DNA from: Caryophanales bacterium UBA4278
Lineage (GTDB): Bacteria > Bacillota_I > Bacilli_A > RFN20 > CAG-826
Direction of reading: 5' to 3'
DNA: 64,000 nucleotides
NCBI GenBank assembly: GCA_002395065.1
Contig: DGVS01000005.1
Location: 114,687-178,686, forward strand
Position numbers and translations under genes: made by a program. A model generated the notes under the pieces. It did not search any database, was not told where the DNA came from, and was given only the letters and a program-made list of their open reading frames with translations. Position 1 is the first letter of the stretch; each line of letters opens with the position of its first letter. Below, piece after piece: positions 29,246 to 37,674 of the stretch.

Positions 29246-30115
29246 TTAGCGATGTTTCGCGTGGAACGAGACGGAAACGCAGTCTGGTCCAGAGTGACAT
29301 CCATTCGTTGGGTTAACACAACGGACTTCAAAATTGAGTTTTCCAAACTTCTCAATCAGTTTTTGCTTAACAATTTCCACACCTTCTGGGAAGTCGGTAT
29401 GAGTAATCACGACACGGTGATCAGCAATATTTTCTTCTAAGTCTTCAACGATTTGGATAATACGGGCAATGGCGTTTTGTCTTCCGCGGGCTTTTTCCAC
29501 GGTGACCATCTTACCGTCTTTATCTAGGCAGATGATTGGCTTAATACCGATGATTCCGCCCATTAAAGCGGCAAAGCCGCTAACACGTCCGCTTTTAGCA
29601 AAGAACTTTAAGTTATCAGCGTATAAATAGCAGGCAGTATGGTCAGTGTTTTCGATAGCAAATTTTCGAATTTCTTCTAAAGAGTGATTCCCTTCTAAAA
29701 TGTATTCGATAATTTCGATACCAGCGAGATAAGCGCAACCAGTAATACCTTTGGTATTAAATGTTTCAATAAAACGATCTGGATATTTTTCTTTTAAGAT
29801 CTCTTGAGCTAAGCGAAGAGAATTAAAAGTGGAACTTAATGCATGGGAGAAGGACACGTAAAGAATATCTTTACCTTCCTTAAAATATGGTTCAAATAAG
29901 GCGACATATTCTTCAGGGTTAACAGCAGATGTTGATGGGACAACACCGCTACGAAGTTTGTCATAAAACGCATGGAAATCGATCGTTTCATAATCAACAT
30001 ATGGATAAACGTTTTTACCTTCCCATTCGTACGGCATGGAAATCATTCCAAGGTCATACTTTTTAACATCTTCTAAGGTAAAATCGGAATCAGAGTCAAC
30101 AAATATTTTATACAT
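29246..30115 (-). CDS. DegV family fatty-acid-binding protein
   Basis: The 289-residue DegV/FakB-like protein binds a fatty acid between two domains and, in known systems, presents it to the kinase FakA. Features: VDSDSDFTLED at the N-terminus, VVPSTSAVNPEEYVALFEP, the SHALSSTFNSLRLA segment and SGRVSGFAALMGGIIGIKPI. AGAAAGGAAG precedes the ATG. It sits 28 bp downstream of the GNAT-like gene and shares its promoter. No fakA lies in the window. Confidence 0.92.
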   Translation of the reverse strand: MYKIFVDSDSDFTLEDVKKYDLGMISMPYEWEGKNVYPYVDYETIDFHAFYDKLRSGVVPSTSAVNPEEYVALFEPYFKEGKDILYVSFSHALSSTFNSLRLAQEILKEKYPDRFIETFNTKGITGCAYLAGIEIIEYILEGNHSLEEIRKFAIENTDHTACYLYADNLKFFAKSGRVSGFAALMGGIIGIKPIICLDKDGKMVTVEKARGRQNAIARIIQIVEDLEENIADHRVVITHTDFPEGVEIVKQKLIEKFGKLNFEVRCVNPTNGCHSGPDCVSVSFHAKHR

Positions 30116-30143
30116 ATTTCTTCCTTTCTAATTTATTAATAAA

Positions 30144-31271
30144 TTAAATCGACTTAACGTAGCAACGACGACGCTTGTTTTCAAAGCGATCGAAGTATTG
30201 CCACTGACTTAAGACTTGGTGGTTAGTTGTCAGGTTAAGAAGAGTCTCACCATAATCAACATCACCGCTACTTAACATTTCAATCAGTTTATTTAAGAAA
30301 ACTGCACTTACGCCTTTGCTTTGGTATTCTGGAACAACGCCAATTAAAGCAAAGTCGACCACTTTTGGTTTACGCACGGCTTTTAAAATACGAATGATAC
30401 CAAGTGGTGTGAGGTGACCTCTAGATTTTCTCACAGCTTCTTGAATTGAAGGAATCACAAAGGCAAAACCGACGATATTTTCCTTTTCATCCACTAAGAC
30501 TGGTAAGTATTTGTTATTGATTAAGAGTTTAAATTGGGCTTCAAGACTATCCTTCATTTTTTGTGTCCAAGGAACAACACCATAAATATCTTTATAAGTT
30601 TCGTCTAAAGTCTTAAAGAAACCATCTTTAACTTTGTTAATGTATTTTGATTTGGAACAATTAATATCCACAAAGTGGAGATTATTAATTTTTGTGACAT
30701 GATCAGCGATACGTTTAATCTTTGGTGCGATCGCTGGATCTTTTGACGCACGAATTTGGGCTTCAACCCATTCAACTTCGGTTTCATAACCACATTTAGT
30801 GATTAAATCTTCATAATAATCGTAGTTATATTCTTCTTCGAAGCAGCATGGTTGATCAAAACCCCAAACAAGAAGACCTTCTCTTTCAAGATCAGAGAAG
30901 TTTAATGGTCCGCACATCGTGTCCATACCTTCGTTTCGTGCCCATTCTTCACCGGCTTTGAATAAAGCTTTAACAACTTCTAAGTCATTTATAAAATGAA
31001 TTCGAGAGAAACGAGCACGTTTTTCATGATGAATTTCATTATATTGATGTTGGATAATTATTTGGATTCTGCCGGCGATTTCGCCATCTTTATAGGCGAG
31101 GAAGCACTTGTGATGAGCAACATCACTATAAGTGCATTTATCAGTGAAGATCTTTAGTTCATCACCATATAGTGATGGAACATAAAGAGAATTCTTTGGA
31201 TATAGTTTTAGAGGGAACTTAACAAATTCTCGTTGTTGTTTTTTAGTTTCAACAGGAACGACTTGAATCAT
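30144..31271 (-). CDS. GNAT-like N-acetyltransferase family protein (YghO type)
   Basis: A 375-residue protein of the conserved family annotated as YghO-like or GNAT-like. N-terminal KFPLKLYPKNSLYVPSLYGDE, then CFLAYKDGEIAGRIQIII, the FINDLEVVKALFKAGEEWAR segment and GMDTMCGPLNFSDLEREGLLV are typical of the family. The C-terminal part carries a second GNAT-like half (DFALIGVVPEYQSKGVSAVF). The substrate is unknown. TTAAGGAG precedes the ATG, and a well-formed promoter and a leader hairpin lie upstream. It is first in an operon with a DegV protein. Confidence 0.82.
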   Translation of the reverse strand: MIQVVPVETKKQQREFVKFPLKLYPKNSLYVPSLYGDELKIFTDKCTYSDVAHHKCFLAYKDGEIAGRIQIIIQHQYNEIHHEKRARFSRIHFINDLEVVKALFKAGEEWARNEGMDTMCGPLNFSDLEREGLLVWGFDQPCCFEEEYNYDYYEDLITKCGYETEVEWVEAQIRASKDPAIAPKIKRIADHVTKINNLHFVDINCSKSKYINKVKDGFFKTLDETYKDIYGVVPWTQKMKDSLEAQFKLLINNKYLPVLVDEKENIVGFAFVIPSIQEAVRKSRGHLTPLGIIRILKAVRKPKVVDFALIGVVPEYQSKGVSAVFLNKLIEMLSSGDVDYGETLLNLTTNHQVLSQWQYFDRFENKRRRCYVKSI

Positions 31272-31288
31272 ATTATTACTCCTTAAAT

Positions 31289-31321
31289 TTAATACTTAAC
31301 AACTTTGTCGGTAAGTATTAA
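31289..31321 (-). promoter_or_regulatory. Inverted repeat in the GNAT-gene leader
   Basis: TTAATACTTA and TAAGTATTAA are perfect 10-bp arms 13 nt apart, lying between the transcript start and the ribosome-binding site. It may be an operator or an mRNA hairpin controlling translation. Confidence 0.5.
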
Positions 31322-31332
31322 CAACGTGAGTA

Positions 31333-31361
31333 TTATAATTCATGTATGCGTGCGTGTAAAT
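31333..31361 (-). promoter_or_regulatory. Promoter of the GNAT-DegV operon
   Basis: Minus-strand TTTACA, 17-nt spacer, TATAAT: near-consensus sigma-A promoter about 62 nt upstream of the start codon. Confidence 0.75.
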
Positions 31362-31374
31362 AGAAAAGAAAATT

Positions 31375-31402
31375 AAAAACCACACTCTGACGAATGTGGT
31401 TC
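31375..31402 (-). terminator. Terminator of the SHOCT membrane-protein gene
   Basis: Minus-strand AACCACA-10 nt-TGTGGTT followed by TTTAATTTTC, 24 bp past the stop. Confidence 0.7.
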
Positions 31403-31425
31403 TTAATACAAATTAATTTGTGAAA

Positions 31426-31875
31426 TTATTTATGAAGACCAAGAATTTCGTTGCGTTTTTGGATGAATTCTCTTTCGGTGATGATTCCTTCATTGTAGAA
31501 ATCTTTCCACTTCATGATCTTTTCAACTTGAGCATCGCCTTCTTCTTCCTTGCAGCATTTGCAAGAATCTTTACCACGAATAACTTGGATCATCTTGAAG
31601 ATGTGTTCGAATGCCCACATAACGATGGATCCAACAACGAGGAAGAATGAGAAAGCAGCTAAGCCACCCGCAAAGACGGTCCAGACATAAGCAACGGCAT
31701 CGGCACCACTTAAACCAGTAGCTTCTTCAACGAGTGTGTAGTCGATAGCTTCACCATCAAATGAGAGTAATGATGCTGAACCAAAAAGACCAAGAGCGAT
31801 GAATAAGACTGCTAAAATAAAGAGCCAAATCTTCACATAATGGAAAATACGTTCCCAAACATGTAATGCTTTCAT
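31426..31875 (-). CDS. Two-pass membrane protein with C-terminal SHOCT domain
   Basis: 149 residues with two hydrophobic segments (about 13-37 and 66-92), a Cys cluster (CKCC) and a C-terminal SHOCT-like motif (KIMKWKDFYNEGIITEREF, ending LGLHK). SHOCT domains are short oligomerisation modules found at the end of many unrelated membrane proteins. AAAGGAGAT precedes the ATG. The gene is alone between two terminators and faces yggS divergently. No function can be assigned. Confidence 0.72.
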   Translation of the reverse strand: MKALHVWERIFHYVKIWLFILAVLFIALGLFGSASLLSFDGEAIDYTLVEEATGLSGADAVAYVWTVFAGGLAAFSFFLVVGSIVMWAFEHIFKMIQVIRGKDSCKCCKEEEGDAQVEKIMKWKDFYNEGIITEREFIQKRNEILGLHK

Positions 31876-32054
31876 AGATAATCTCCTTTCCTGCTGTTAT
31901 TTTATTCTTATAAAGAACAAAAATCAATTTATATTTCTCACGTATACAAGCGTCTAAAAAATGATAAAAGTAAAAATCACCAGCAATTCTCGGTTAAAAT
32001 AGAAAATTATCAAAAAAATTTAAAGCAAAATTCGCATATTTTTTTAAAGAGATA

Positions 32055-32060
32055 TACAAT
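32055..32060 (+). promoter_or_regulatory. -10 box of yggS, leaderless arrangement
   Basis: TACAAT lies 6 nt before the yggS ATG. A weak -35 (TTCGCA, 18-nt spacer) lies at 32031-32036. No ribosome-binding site is present. Confidence 0.5.
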
Positions 32061-32066
32061 AGAATC

Positions 32067-32711
32067 ATGATCAGAAAAGACATAAAATCCTTTGCAAAAT
32101 CCATACCAAATGACGTCAAACTCGTTGTAGCGAGCAAATATTATGATGTTGATGACCTCTCGGTACTTGTTGAAGAGGGAATTAAAGACTTTGGAGAGAA
32201 CAGAGTCGACTCATTTTTGCCGAAGTATGAATATTTCAAAACAATGGGTGTTTGTTGGCATTTTATTGGACATTTGCAGAGAAACAAGGCCAAAAAAGTT
32301 CTTAACAAAATTGATTATTTGCATTCCTTAGACTCCCTTGAACTTGCCAAAATGATTAATGAAGTTCGAGAAAAGAAACTACCAACGCTTATCGAAGTCT
32401 CTGTTAATGAAGAAGAAAACAAAAATGGGGTTAAAATCGCTCAATTAGACGAATTTGTTCAAGAGGTGCTCAAATATCCAAAAATAGATTTAAAAGGTTT
32501 AATGATGATGGCGATTGATGGTTCAACTGAAGAAAGTCTCCACCACCAATTCGCTAAGCTTAGAGAAGTTAGAGACCATCTTGAAAAGAAATTCCAAATT
32601 AAACTTCCTGAGTTATCGATGGGAATGTCCCACGACTATAAAATAGCAATAGAAGAAGGCGCAACAATGATTCGCCTGGGGCATATCATTTCTGAAGAAT
32701 ATAAAAATTAA
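32067..32711 (+). CDS. YggS family pyridoxal-phosphate homeostasis protein
   Basis: PLP-binding protein that buffers free pyridoxal phosphate. The 214-residue single-domain TIM barrel matches the family: VVASKYYDVDD with the PLP lysine, DFGENRVDSFLPKYE, WHFIGHLQRNKAKK, HSLDSLELAKMIN and ELSMGMSHDYKIAIEEGATMIRLG. It is on the plus strand, transcribed alone, with its own terminator. It is not followed by sepF or divIVA, which flank it in many Firmicutes. Confidence 0.93.
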   Translation: MIRKDIKSFAKSIPNDVKLVVASKYYDVDDLSVLVEEGIKDFGENRVDSFLPKYEYFKTMGVCWHFIGHLQRNKAKKVLNKIDYLHSLDSLELAKMINEVREKKLPTLIEVSVNEEENKNGVKIAQLDEFVQEVLKYPKIDLKGLMMMAIDGSTEESLHHQFAKLREVRDHLEKKFQIKLPELSMGMSHDYKIAIEEGATMIRLGHIISEEYKN

Positions 32712-32737
32712 AAAGTGCATCGCGTGGATGCACTTTT
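32711..32737 (+). terminator. Bidirectional terminator after yggS
   Basis: AAAAGTGCATC-GCGTG-GATGCACTTTT, an 11-bp stem starting at the stop codon. A-run and T-run flanks mean it can also end the convergent minus-strand unit. Confidence 0.88.
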
Positions 32738-32756
32738 AAATATAGAAAGAGAAATA

Positions 32757-33311
32757 TTATTTCTTTTGAGCAAGTTCTGGCATGTAATAGTGGGAACGGA
32801 ATACTGGAACAGCCATGCAAGCATTAACAAGGGCCGCAACAATATATAAAGCCATCACCACATACCAGAAAACTGGAATGATCGAGTGATCATAAACAAC
32901 AGCAATCACACAGAAGACTGCATCAACTACGCAAAGACCTGCATTAACTAAACAGAGAACTGGAAGTGTTTTGCTTGGTGTCATTTTTTCTTTTGGGAAA
33001 GCAAATTTGAATGATTTTGCGATCACAACAATTGCAAGAACAAGTGTTGCAAAGAAGAGTAGGAAACAGAACATTCCCATCATTTGGTGATGAGCATCTG
33101 GAATTGGCTGTTTGGTTGTTTTATCAACTAAACCAATTACGCCAAAGGCGACAATACTTTGTCCGTATTCATCGGTTCCTTTGGAAAGCTGGAATGCAAC
33201 AAAGGCAACGAGAACTACAACAGCGACAAACGCGGATAAACCAAGCATAATTTTCGCTAAAAGTTTGTAGTTTGATAATGTTTTGGCAATGTTACGAATA
33301 AATTGTTTCAT
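32757..33311 (-). CDS. Four-pass membrane protein, unknown function
   Basis: 184 residues with hydrophobic segments at about 18-42, 78-100, 111-132 and 143-166. No conserved motif is recognised. It starts 13 bp downstream of a second membrane-protein gene, so the two form an operon. GGGGG-containing sequence (TAGGGGGTAAAT) serves as the ribosome-binding site. A partner role with the upstream Ser-rich protein is an inference from context only. Confidence 0.65.
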   Translation of the reverse strand: MKQFIRNIAKTLSNYKLLAKIMLGLSAFVAVVVLVAFVAFQLSKGTDEYGQSIVAFGVIGLVDKTTKQPIPDAHHQMMGMFCFLLFFATLVLAIVVIAKSFKFAFPKEKMTPSKTLPVLCLVNAGLCVVDAVFCVIAVVYDHSIIPVFWYVVMALYIVAALVNACMAVPVFRSHYYMPELAQKK

Positions 33312-33324
33312 ATTTACCCCCTAA

Positions 33325-34794
33325 TTAAGCAGCTTGAGCAGCCTTTCGAGCACGTTTTTCCATCTTATAGTCTCTCTTCACTTTGTGACCAATAATGGCA
33401 TAGGCAATCGAGAAAAAGAATAAGACAGTGTTACAAATCCAGACAATTGATAAGTTGGAATAGAGTGAGAACTCTAAACCTGCAAGAGCTTCTGGAATAG
33501 CAACTGTGCCTTTTAAAGCAGTTAAGATTGGCTTGATGAATAAGAATGCACCAAAGACAAGTTCGATAATGCCGAATAAGACAATCGCGAACCACCAGAA
33601 GAATCCCATGTAAACGTATGGTTTCTTCTTTGAGAAGATCTTGATTAAGGCAAATATTGCTAGAAGACCCCACATGCCCATAAAGACATATTCGACAATC
33701 ACACCATATTTGGAGACCATTCCAAGAACCTCTCCAATGGTGTTTTTGGTGGCATCGTCTTTAAAGACGTTATCATTAATAAGTTTCCATGCTGCTTCAG
33801 AAACAACCTCAGAAAGAGTTTTCTTATTTTCTTCAGTTTTGGCTTCCTCTTCAGCACTGCTATCAGCATAGTGAGCTAAAATAAGTGAATGAGATTCTTC
33901 ACTAGAAGAACTGGAAGAACTGGAAGAATTTGTAGCTTGATTCATCATTTGTTCGATAATCATCGCTAAAGCTTCATCCACAGAGAGAATTGTTGCTTCT
34001 CCTGTTTCTGGATCAGTTTCAGCAAGATTGTTTTCGACAAGCATGTTTTCTAATTGAGTTTTAATTTCATCTTTCATGCTTTGGAGTTCTTCATCAGACT
34101 TGTACTGAGAACCTTCAACACCATATTCAGCATATTCTGGGTTTGATGCGGCAGTTTGAGCAAAGACATCCATTGTATTCTCTAAAACATTAATAATAGC
34201 GTCAGCAACACCATCAACTGTAGCTTTCGTTTCTCCACCATTACCGGTAAGAGCGTTATAAATGGTTTCGGTTTGTTGGTCTAAAAACTCATCGGTAATT
34301 CCGATATCATCCAAAAAGTTTTCGTTTTCTTTATCATCACCACTAACAAGATTTTCTCTAATTTGTTCTTTAAGAGTTTTCTTAGCCATCTTTTTGGCCA
34401 TTGTTTTTGCAAGCTCGTTAATAACACCTTTAATCTCTTCGTTATCGATGACTTGTTGAATGACTGGTTTGAAGACTTCGTCATAAAGCACTTGAACACG
34501 ATCATCATTAGTGCCGTCACGCATCTTTTTCATTCCTTTTGATTCGAGTTTTAGTTCTAAACTAAACTTAATCCCATCACCGCCAGTACCTTCGACAATG
34601 ATATTGTGGAGTTCTTCATCAGAAATACTATCTTCTCCAGATCCAAGTTTGCCTTTAAAGACATTCTCTAAATCTGTTGTTTGGACGGTATAATCCACAT
34701 TCATTTTCATCAGTGGTGTCAAGGCAACAAAGCCAATTGCCACAGCTGAAATAGCAATCAGAATGATATTAAAAATTCTTAATACATTTTTCAT
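33325..34794 (-). CDS. Membrane protein with large extracellular domain and poly-Ser tract, unknown function
   Basis: 489 residues. An N-terminal signal-anchor (about 7-27) is followed by a large predicted extracytoplasmic domain (30-360) that is acidic and helical (EELAKTMAKKMAKKTLKEQ-type helices, many Asp/Glu), then nine consecutive serines in NSSSSSSSSSEESH at about residues 296-305. Three C-terminal membrane helices and a basic tail (KVKRDYKMEKRARKAAQAA) finish it. I do not recognise the family. AAGGA lies 7 nt before the ATG. It may be a surface or secretion-related protein. Confidence 0.68.
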   Translation of the reverse strand: MKNVLRIFNIILIAISAVAIGFVALTPLMKMNVDYTVQTTDLENVFKGKLGSGEDSISDEELHNIIVEGTGGDGIKFSLELKLESKGMKKMRDGTNDDRVQVLYDEVFKPVIQQVIDNEEIKGVINELAKTMAKKMAKKTLKEQIRENLVSGDDKENENFLDDIGITDEFLDQQTETIYNALTGNGGETKATVDGVADAIINVLENTMDVFAQTAASNPEYAEYGVEGSQYKSDEELQSMKDEIKTQLENMLVENNLAETDPETGEATILSVDEALAMIIEQMMNQATNSSSSSSSSSEESHSLILAHYADSSAEEEAKTEENKKTLSEVVSEAAWKLINDNVFKDDATKNTIGEVLGMVSKYGVIVEYVFMGMWGLLAIFALIKIFSKKKPYVYMGFFWWFAIVLFGIIELVFGAFLFIKPILTALKGTVAIPEALAGLEFSLYSNLSIVWICNTVLFFFSIAYAIIGHKVKRDYKMEKRARKAAQAA

Positions 34795-34857
34795 AATTTT
34801 TTCCTTACAATTTTTATTCTACCATAATCTTCAATTTTGAAGATATATAAACTTATA

Positions 34858-35442
34858 TTATTTTTCGAGAGGTTTTCTCTCACGAAGCACGATTTTGGCA
34901 ATAATTGGAACAAAAATTGAAGCTGAAATAACCTCAAAAATAAAGTTCCAACCAATCATCGCTAGGAACAAAAATGCATATGCATTAGCGTAGGCTTGGG
35001 AGTTTGCTTCAAGCAGTGGCATAAAGAAAATAATGCTTCCAATAGCAAACAAACCAGTATTGACAATCGCGATGGTCATCGCACATAAAATATACGATAG
35101 AATCACGTTTTTCTTATATAAGAGCTTATAAACTAGTCCACCTAAAAATCCAGCGATTGTGCACTTTAGTAAACAAACTAAAACAGTACCAACAACACTG
35201 ATCGGCATGAATACTGCGGCAGTTGATGGAGCAAACAAAACAAGCACTCCAGAGAAGAATCCTAAAAGAGCTCCGCAAAGAGGTCCATATAGAATCGCAC
35301 AAAGAGCGATTGGGACGAGTGAAAGATTGATCGATACTGGACCAATCGCAATAAAATTGCCCACCACTTGGAGGACAATCATGATCGCTCCTAAAAGAGC
35401 GACGCCAGTAATTTTTTGTATTGAAAGATGAGTTTTGTTCAT
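34858..35442 (-). CDS. ECF transporter S-component (substrate-binding membrane subunit)
   Basis: 194 residues, six predicted helices. The segment GPVSINLSLVPIALCAILYG and the following GPLCGALLGFFSGVLVL are typical of energy-coupling-factor S-components for vitamins or nucleobases. The substrate is not readable from sequence. The gene begins 4 bp after a TSCPD-protein stop, so they share an mRNA. The shared EcfA-EcfA'-EcfT module is not in the window, as expected for group II ECF systems. Confidence 0.85.
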   Translation of the reverse strand: MNKTHLSIQKITGVALLGAIMIVLQVVGNFIAIGPVSINLSLVPIALCAILYGPLCGALLGFFSGVLVLFAPSTAAVFMPISVVGTVLVCLLKCTIAGFLGGLVYKLLYKKNVILSYILCAMTIAIVNTGLFAIGSIIFFMPLLEANSQAYANAYAFLFLAMIGWNFIFEVISASIFVPIIAKIVLRERKPLEK

Positions 35443-35446
35443 TGTT

Positions 35447-35704
35447 TTATTTTCCTAAAGACGCTTTTCTAACTGCAATAGCGAATTGGTCAGCACAAGA
35501 TGTTCGGCGAAAACCACAAGTGTTACCTTTGAGTTTGGCTTCGATTTCATCGACACTCATTCCTTCAACGAGTTTTCCAATGGCTTTTAGGTTACCATTA
35601 CATCCGTGCGTAAATTTAACGTTATAAACTTTATTATCTTCTAAATCAAACTCAATTAATGTGGAGCAAACGCCACTTGGCTGATATTGATAGTGTTTTT
35701 TCAT
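35447..35704 (-). CDS. TSCPD domain-containing protein (TIGR03905-like)
   Basis: 85 residues with GVCSTLIEFDLED, FTHGCNGNLKAIGKLVEGM and CGFRRTSCADQFAIA, the signature of the short TSCPD family, which also occurs at the C-terminus of some ribonucleotide reductases. The conserved cysteines suggest metal binding. CGAGGAAAAATAG precedes the ATG. First gene of a two-gene unit with the ECF S-component. Confidence 0.87.
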   Translation of the reverse strand: MKKHYQYQPSGVCSTLIEFDLEDNKVYNVKFTHGCNGNLKAIGKLVEGMSVDEIEAKLKGNTCGFRRTSCADQFAIAVRKASLGK

Positions 35705-35884
35705 CTATTTTTCCTCGGCTTATTTATAAGCGCTCATATAATATACATTATTTCATGAAAAAAACACATTAATATTTAAACAATTTGTTTAGAAGATTCA
35801 TTATTGAAAAATGTTCATTTGTTCGTTAACCTAATACCAGAAAGGGATCCACCAAATGTGTGGGCTAAAAAAAATAAAATAATT

Positions 35885-36055
35885 ATGTCAACAGTTGAAC
35901 AAATCAAGGTTCAATACGAAGCCTTCGTTGCTGAAAACGAAAAATTCGTTTCAAAAGGAAATAAAGCTGCCGCTGGTCGTGCTCGTAAAGCTCTTAGCGA
36001 ACTCGCTAAACTCTGCAAAGTTCGTCGTGCAGAAATCCTTGAAGAAAAGAAATAA
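35885..36055 (+). CDS. Histone H1-like (Hc1-type) DNA-associated protein
   Basis: 56 residues: MSTVEQIKVQYEAFVAENEKF at the start (first 20 residues helical), then SKGNKAAAGRARKALSEL and a KVRRAEILEEKK end. The FxxKGNKAAxxRxRKxLxxL pattern is that of the Hc1 / histone H1-like core found in Chlamydiae and Bacteroidetes, here without the long Lys/Ala tail. It is probably a small nucleoid-associated or RNA-binding protein. I choose the ATG at 35885, preceded by an A-rich stretch; AAAGGG lies far upstream, where a GTG at 35858 is the alternative start. A strong terminator follows. Confidence 0.75.
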   Translation: MSTVEQIKVQYEAFVAENEKFVSKGNKAAAGRARKALSELAKLCKVRRAEILEEKK

Positions 36056-36072
36056 TTATTCTGTTCCCAATC

Positions 36073-36102
36073 AAAAACACGGTCACTAGACCGTGTTTTT
36101 TT
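36073..36102 (+). terminator. Terminator after the Hc1-like gene
   Basis: AAAACACGGTC-ACTA-GACCGTGTTTT with seven T following on the plus strand. Confidence 0.9.
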
Positions 36103-36137
36103 AACTCTCAAAGAGTTACAAATGGTTAATCAAGTAT

Positions 36138-37133
36138 TTAGTCTCCAAACGATATAGAATGCGAAGTATTTCTTCCTAAAAGGAAATAATATGAATTTGT
36201 TCGATAATAAAGAAATTGGTTATATGGGAATTCATTAAATAAAAAATCAGTTTTCCAATAATCAAAGCCAACAACATCGATTGGCAAGTAATTTAGATTA
36301 ATTTTTCCTATGCAACAATCACTATCATAAGAGTATTGAACATCTAAATCAAATGACCCAATATTACCATCACTTTGTGTTTTAGTAGCAATATAAACAT
36401 TAGTGCTATAAACATAGAATCTTGCTTTTTCTGATTGGTATCTTTCACCAGACGTTAACCCGACACCCATTGTTTGTAGGTGTTTATCGTTTATTTGTAT
36501 GTCTTTTAAAGGGGCAAACATCGTAAGATTAGAATAGACTAAACTTGTTTGTGTTTCGGTATCTTTCCAAATGTTTTTTCGAAACACAACATAATGGTTG
36601 GTGTTTGTTGAAGGATCGACTGTTGCAGAAGAAGAATAAGACCAACCTTTTGTTTTACTAAATGTAAGATTAAAATTTTCCAGGGAGCAACGATAAGCTT
36701 CCTCACAATTAAACGCCCCTTCATAACTATTTGGGCATTGGTACACTCTTCTAATATTTCTTAAATTTTGATCTTTTAGATTTATAAAAATTCTCGATTC
36801 ATATAAAACTGTTCCTACTTCTCGGGAATATGTATAAACATCATAGTCTTCAGGATCGGTTTCATAATAATGAACATCGTAATAAGTTATGCGATTCATA
36901 TAAACCACTTTCGGGTTTGTTTGTGATCGATATTCATAAACAGTTACGAGTTGTTCATCTTTTTTTAAAGAATCCCGTGTCACGCCATCATCCATATAAG
37001 TGCAAAAGGCACATTCAATAATATCTTCTGGTTCGGATGGATCGGATTTTTTTTGATTATCTGAATTACAAGATGCAAATGTAAAAGTGAACGCCAAAAG
37101 CATTATGATTGATAAAAACTCTCTTTTTCTCAT
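36138..37133 (-). CDS. Lipoprotein, unknown function
   Basis: 331 residues with a signal peptide ending in the lipobox FASC (cleavage before the cysteine near residue 22), then an acidic linker. The mature part is beta-rich and Tyr-rich (VVYMNRITYYDVHYYETD, YNQFLYYRTNSYYFLLG), with paired cysteines. I recognise no family. Start and promoter are unusually clear: TTGACT, 17 nt, TAAAAT, then 6 nt to the ATG, so the mRNA is leaderless. The protein should be anchored on the outer face of the membrane. Confidence 0.75.
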   Translation of the reverse strand: MRKREFLSIIMLLAFTFTFASCNSDNQKKSDPSEPEDIIECAFCTYMDDGVTRDSLKKDEQLVTVYEYRSQTNPKVVYMNRITYYDVHYYETDPEDYDVYTYSREVGTVLYESRIFINLKDQNLRNIRRVYQCPNSYEGAFNCEEAYRCSLENFNLTFSKTKGWSYSSSATVDPSTNTNHYVVFRKNIWKDTETQTSLVYSNLTMFAPLKDIQINDKHLQTMGVGLTSGERYQSEKARFYVYSTNVYIATKTQSDGNIGSFDLDVQYSYDSDCCIGKINLNYLPIDVVGFDYWKTDFLFNEFPYNQFLYYRTNSYYFLLGRNTSHSISFGD

Positions 37134-37139
37134 ATCTGA

Positions 37140-37168
37140 ATTTTACAAACAGAGGAAAAGAGAGTCAA
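37140..37168 (-). promoter_or_regulatory. Promoter of the lipoprotein gene, leaderless arrangement
   Basis: Minus-strand TTGACT (37168-37163), 17-nt spacer, TAAAAT (37145-37140), then 6 nt to the ATG at 37133. Confidence 0.75.
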
Positions 37169-37191
37169 TCGATTACTAAGTAAACGTAAAT

Positions 37192-37674
37192 TTAATTTGC
37201 TAAGATTTCTTTGGCCCACTTGGCAATGTCTTCTTGAGATTCACGCATCTTAATGACGCGTCCTTCTTTCACAGTGGCGCCTTTGGCGAACTCTTTAAAG
37301 CGAGCGATGGCTTCTTTGCCAATCGAGGATGAACCACTTGTCGCGAATGGAACAACGATTTTTCCTTGAAAGTCATGCGACTCTAAGAAAGTATCGATAA
37401 TCGATGGTTCACGATACCACCACACTGGATAGCCAACAAAAACGACATCATAGCTAGATAGATCCATTTTTCCTTTTAAGGCTGGGCGACATGATTTATC
37501 TTCCATCTCAATTGTGGATCGGGAGTTTTTATCCATCCAGTTTAAATCATCTTTAGTGTAGATTTCTTGTGGTTCAATTTCTTTTAAATCAGCACCTAAA
37601 CTAGAGGCTATTTCTTGAGCGATTTTCTTCGTGTTTCCAAAGGAAGCAGTGAAATATGTGACTAATATTTTCAT
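37192..37674 (-). CDS. Flavodoxin family protein
   Basis: 160 residues with the flavodoxin fold: ILVTYFTASFGNTKKIAQ as the FMN phosphate loop, VVFVGYPVWWYREPSIIDTF and FATSGSSSIGKEAI around the isoalloxazine ring. The W-W pair in YPVWW is typical of the flavodoxin_4 type. It probably serves as an FMN electron carrier or quinone/thiol reductase. It overlaps the upstream MATE gene by 4 bp, so the two are coupled. Confidence 0.9.
   Translation of the reverse strand: MKILVTYFTASFGNTKKIAQEIASSLGADLKEIEPQEIYTKDDLNWMDKNSRSTIEMEDKSCRPALKGKMDLSSYDVVFVGYPVWWYREPSIIDTFLESHDFQGKIVVPFATSGSSSIGKEAIARFKEFAKGATVKEGRVIKMRESQEDIAKWAKEILAN

Noticed and set aside
33900..33935. Serine-codon repeat as a CRISPR or tandem-repeat array
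   Set aside because: It is simply the poly-Ser tract of a coding gene.
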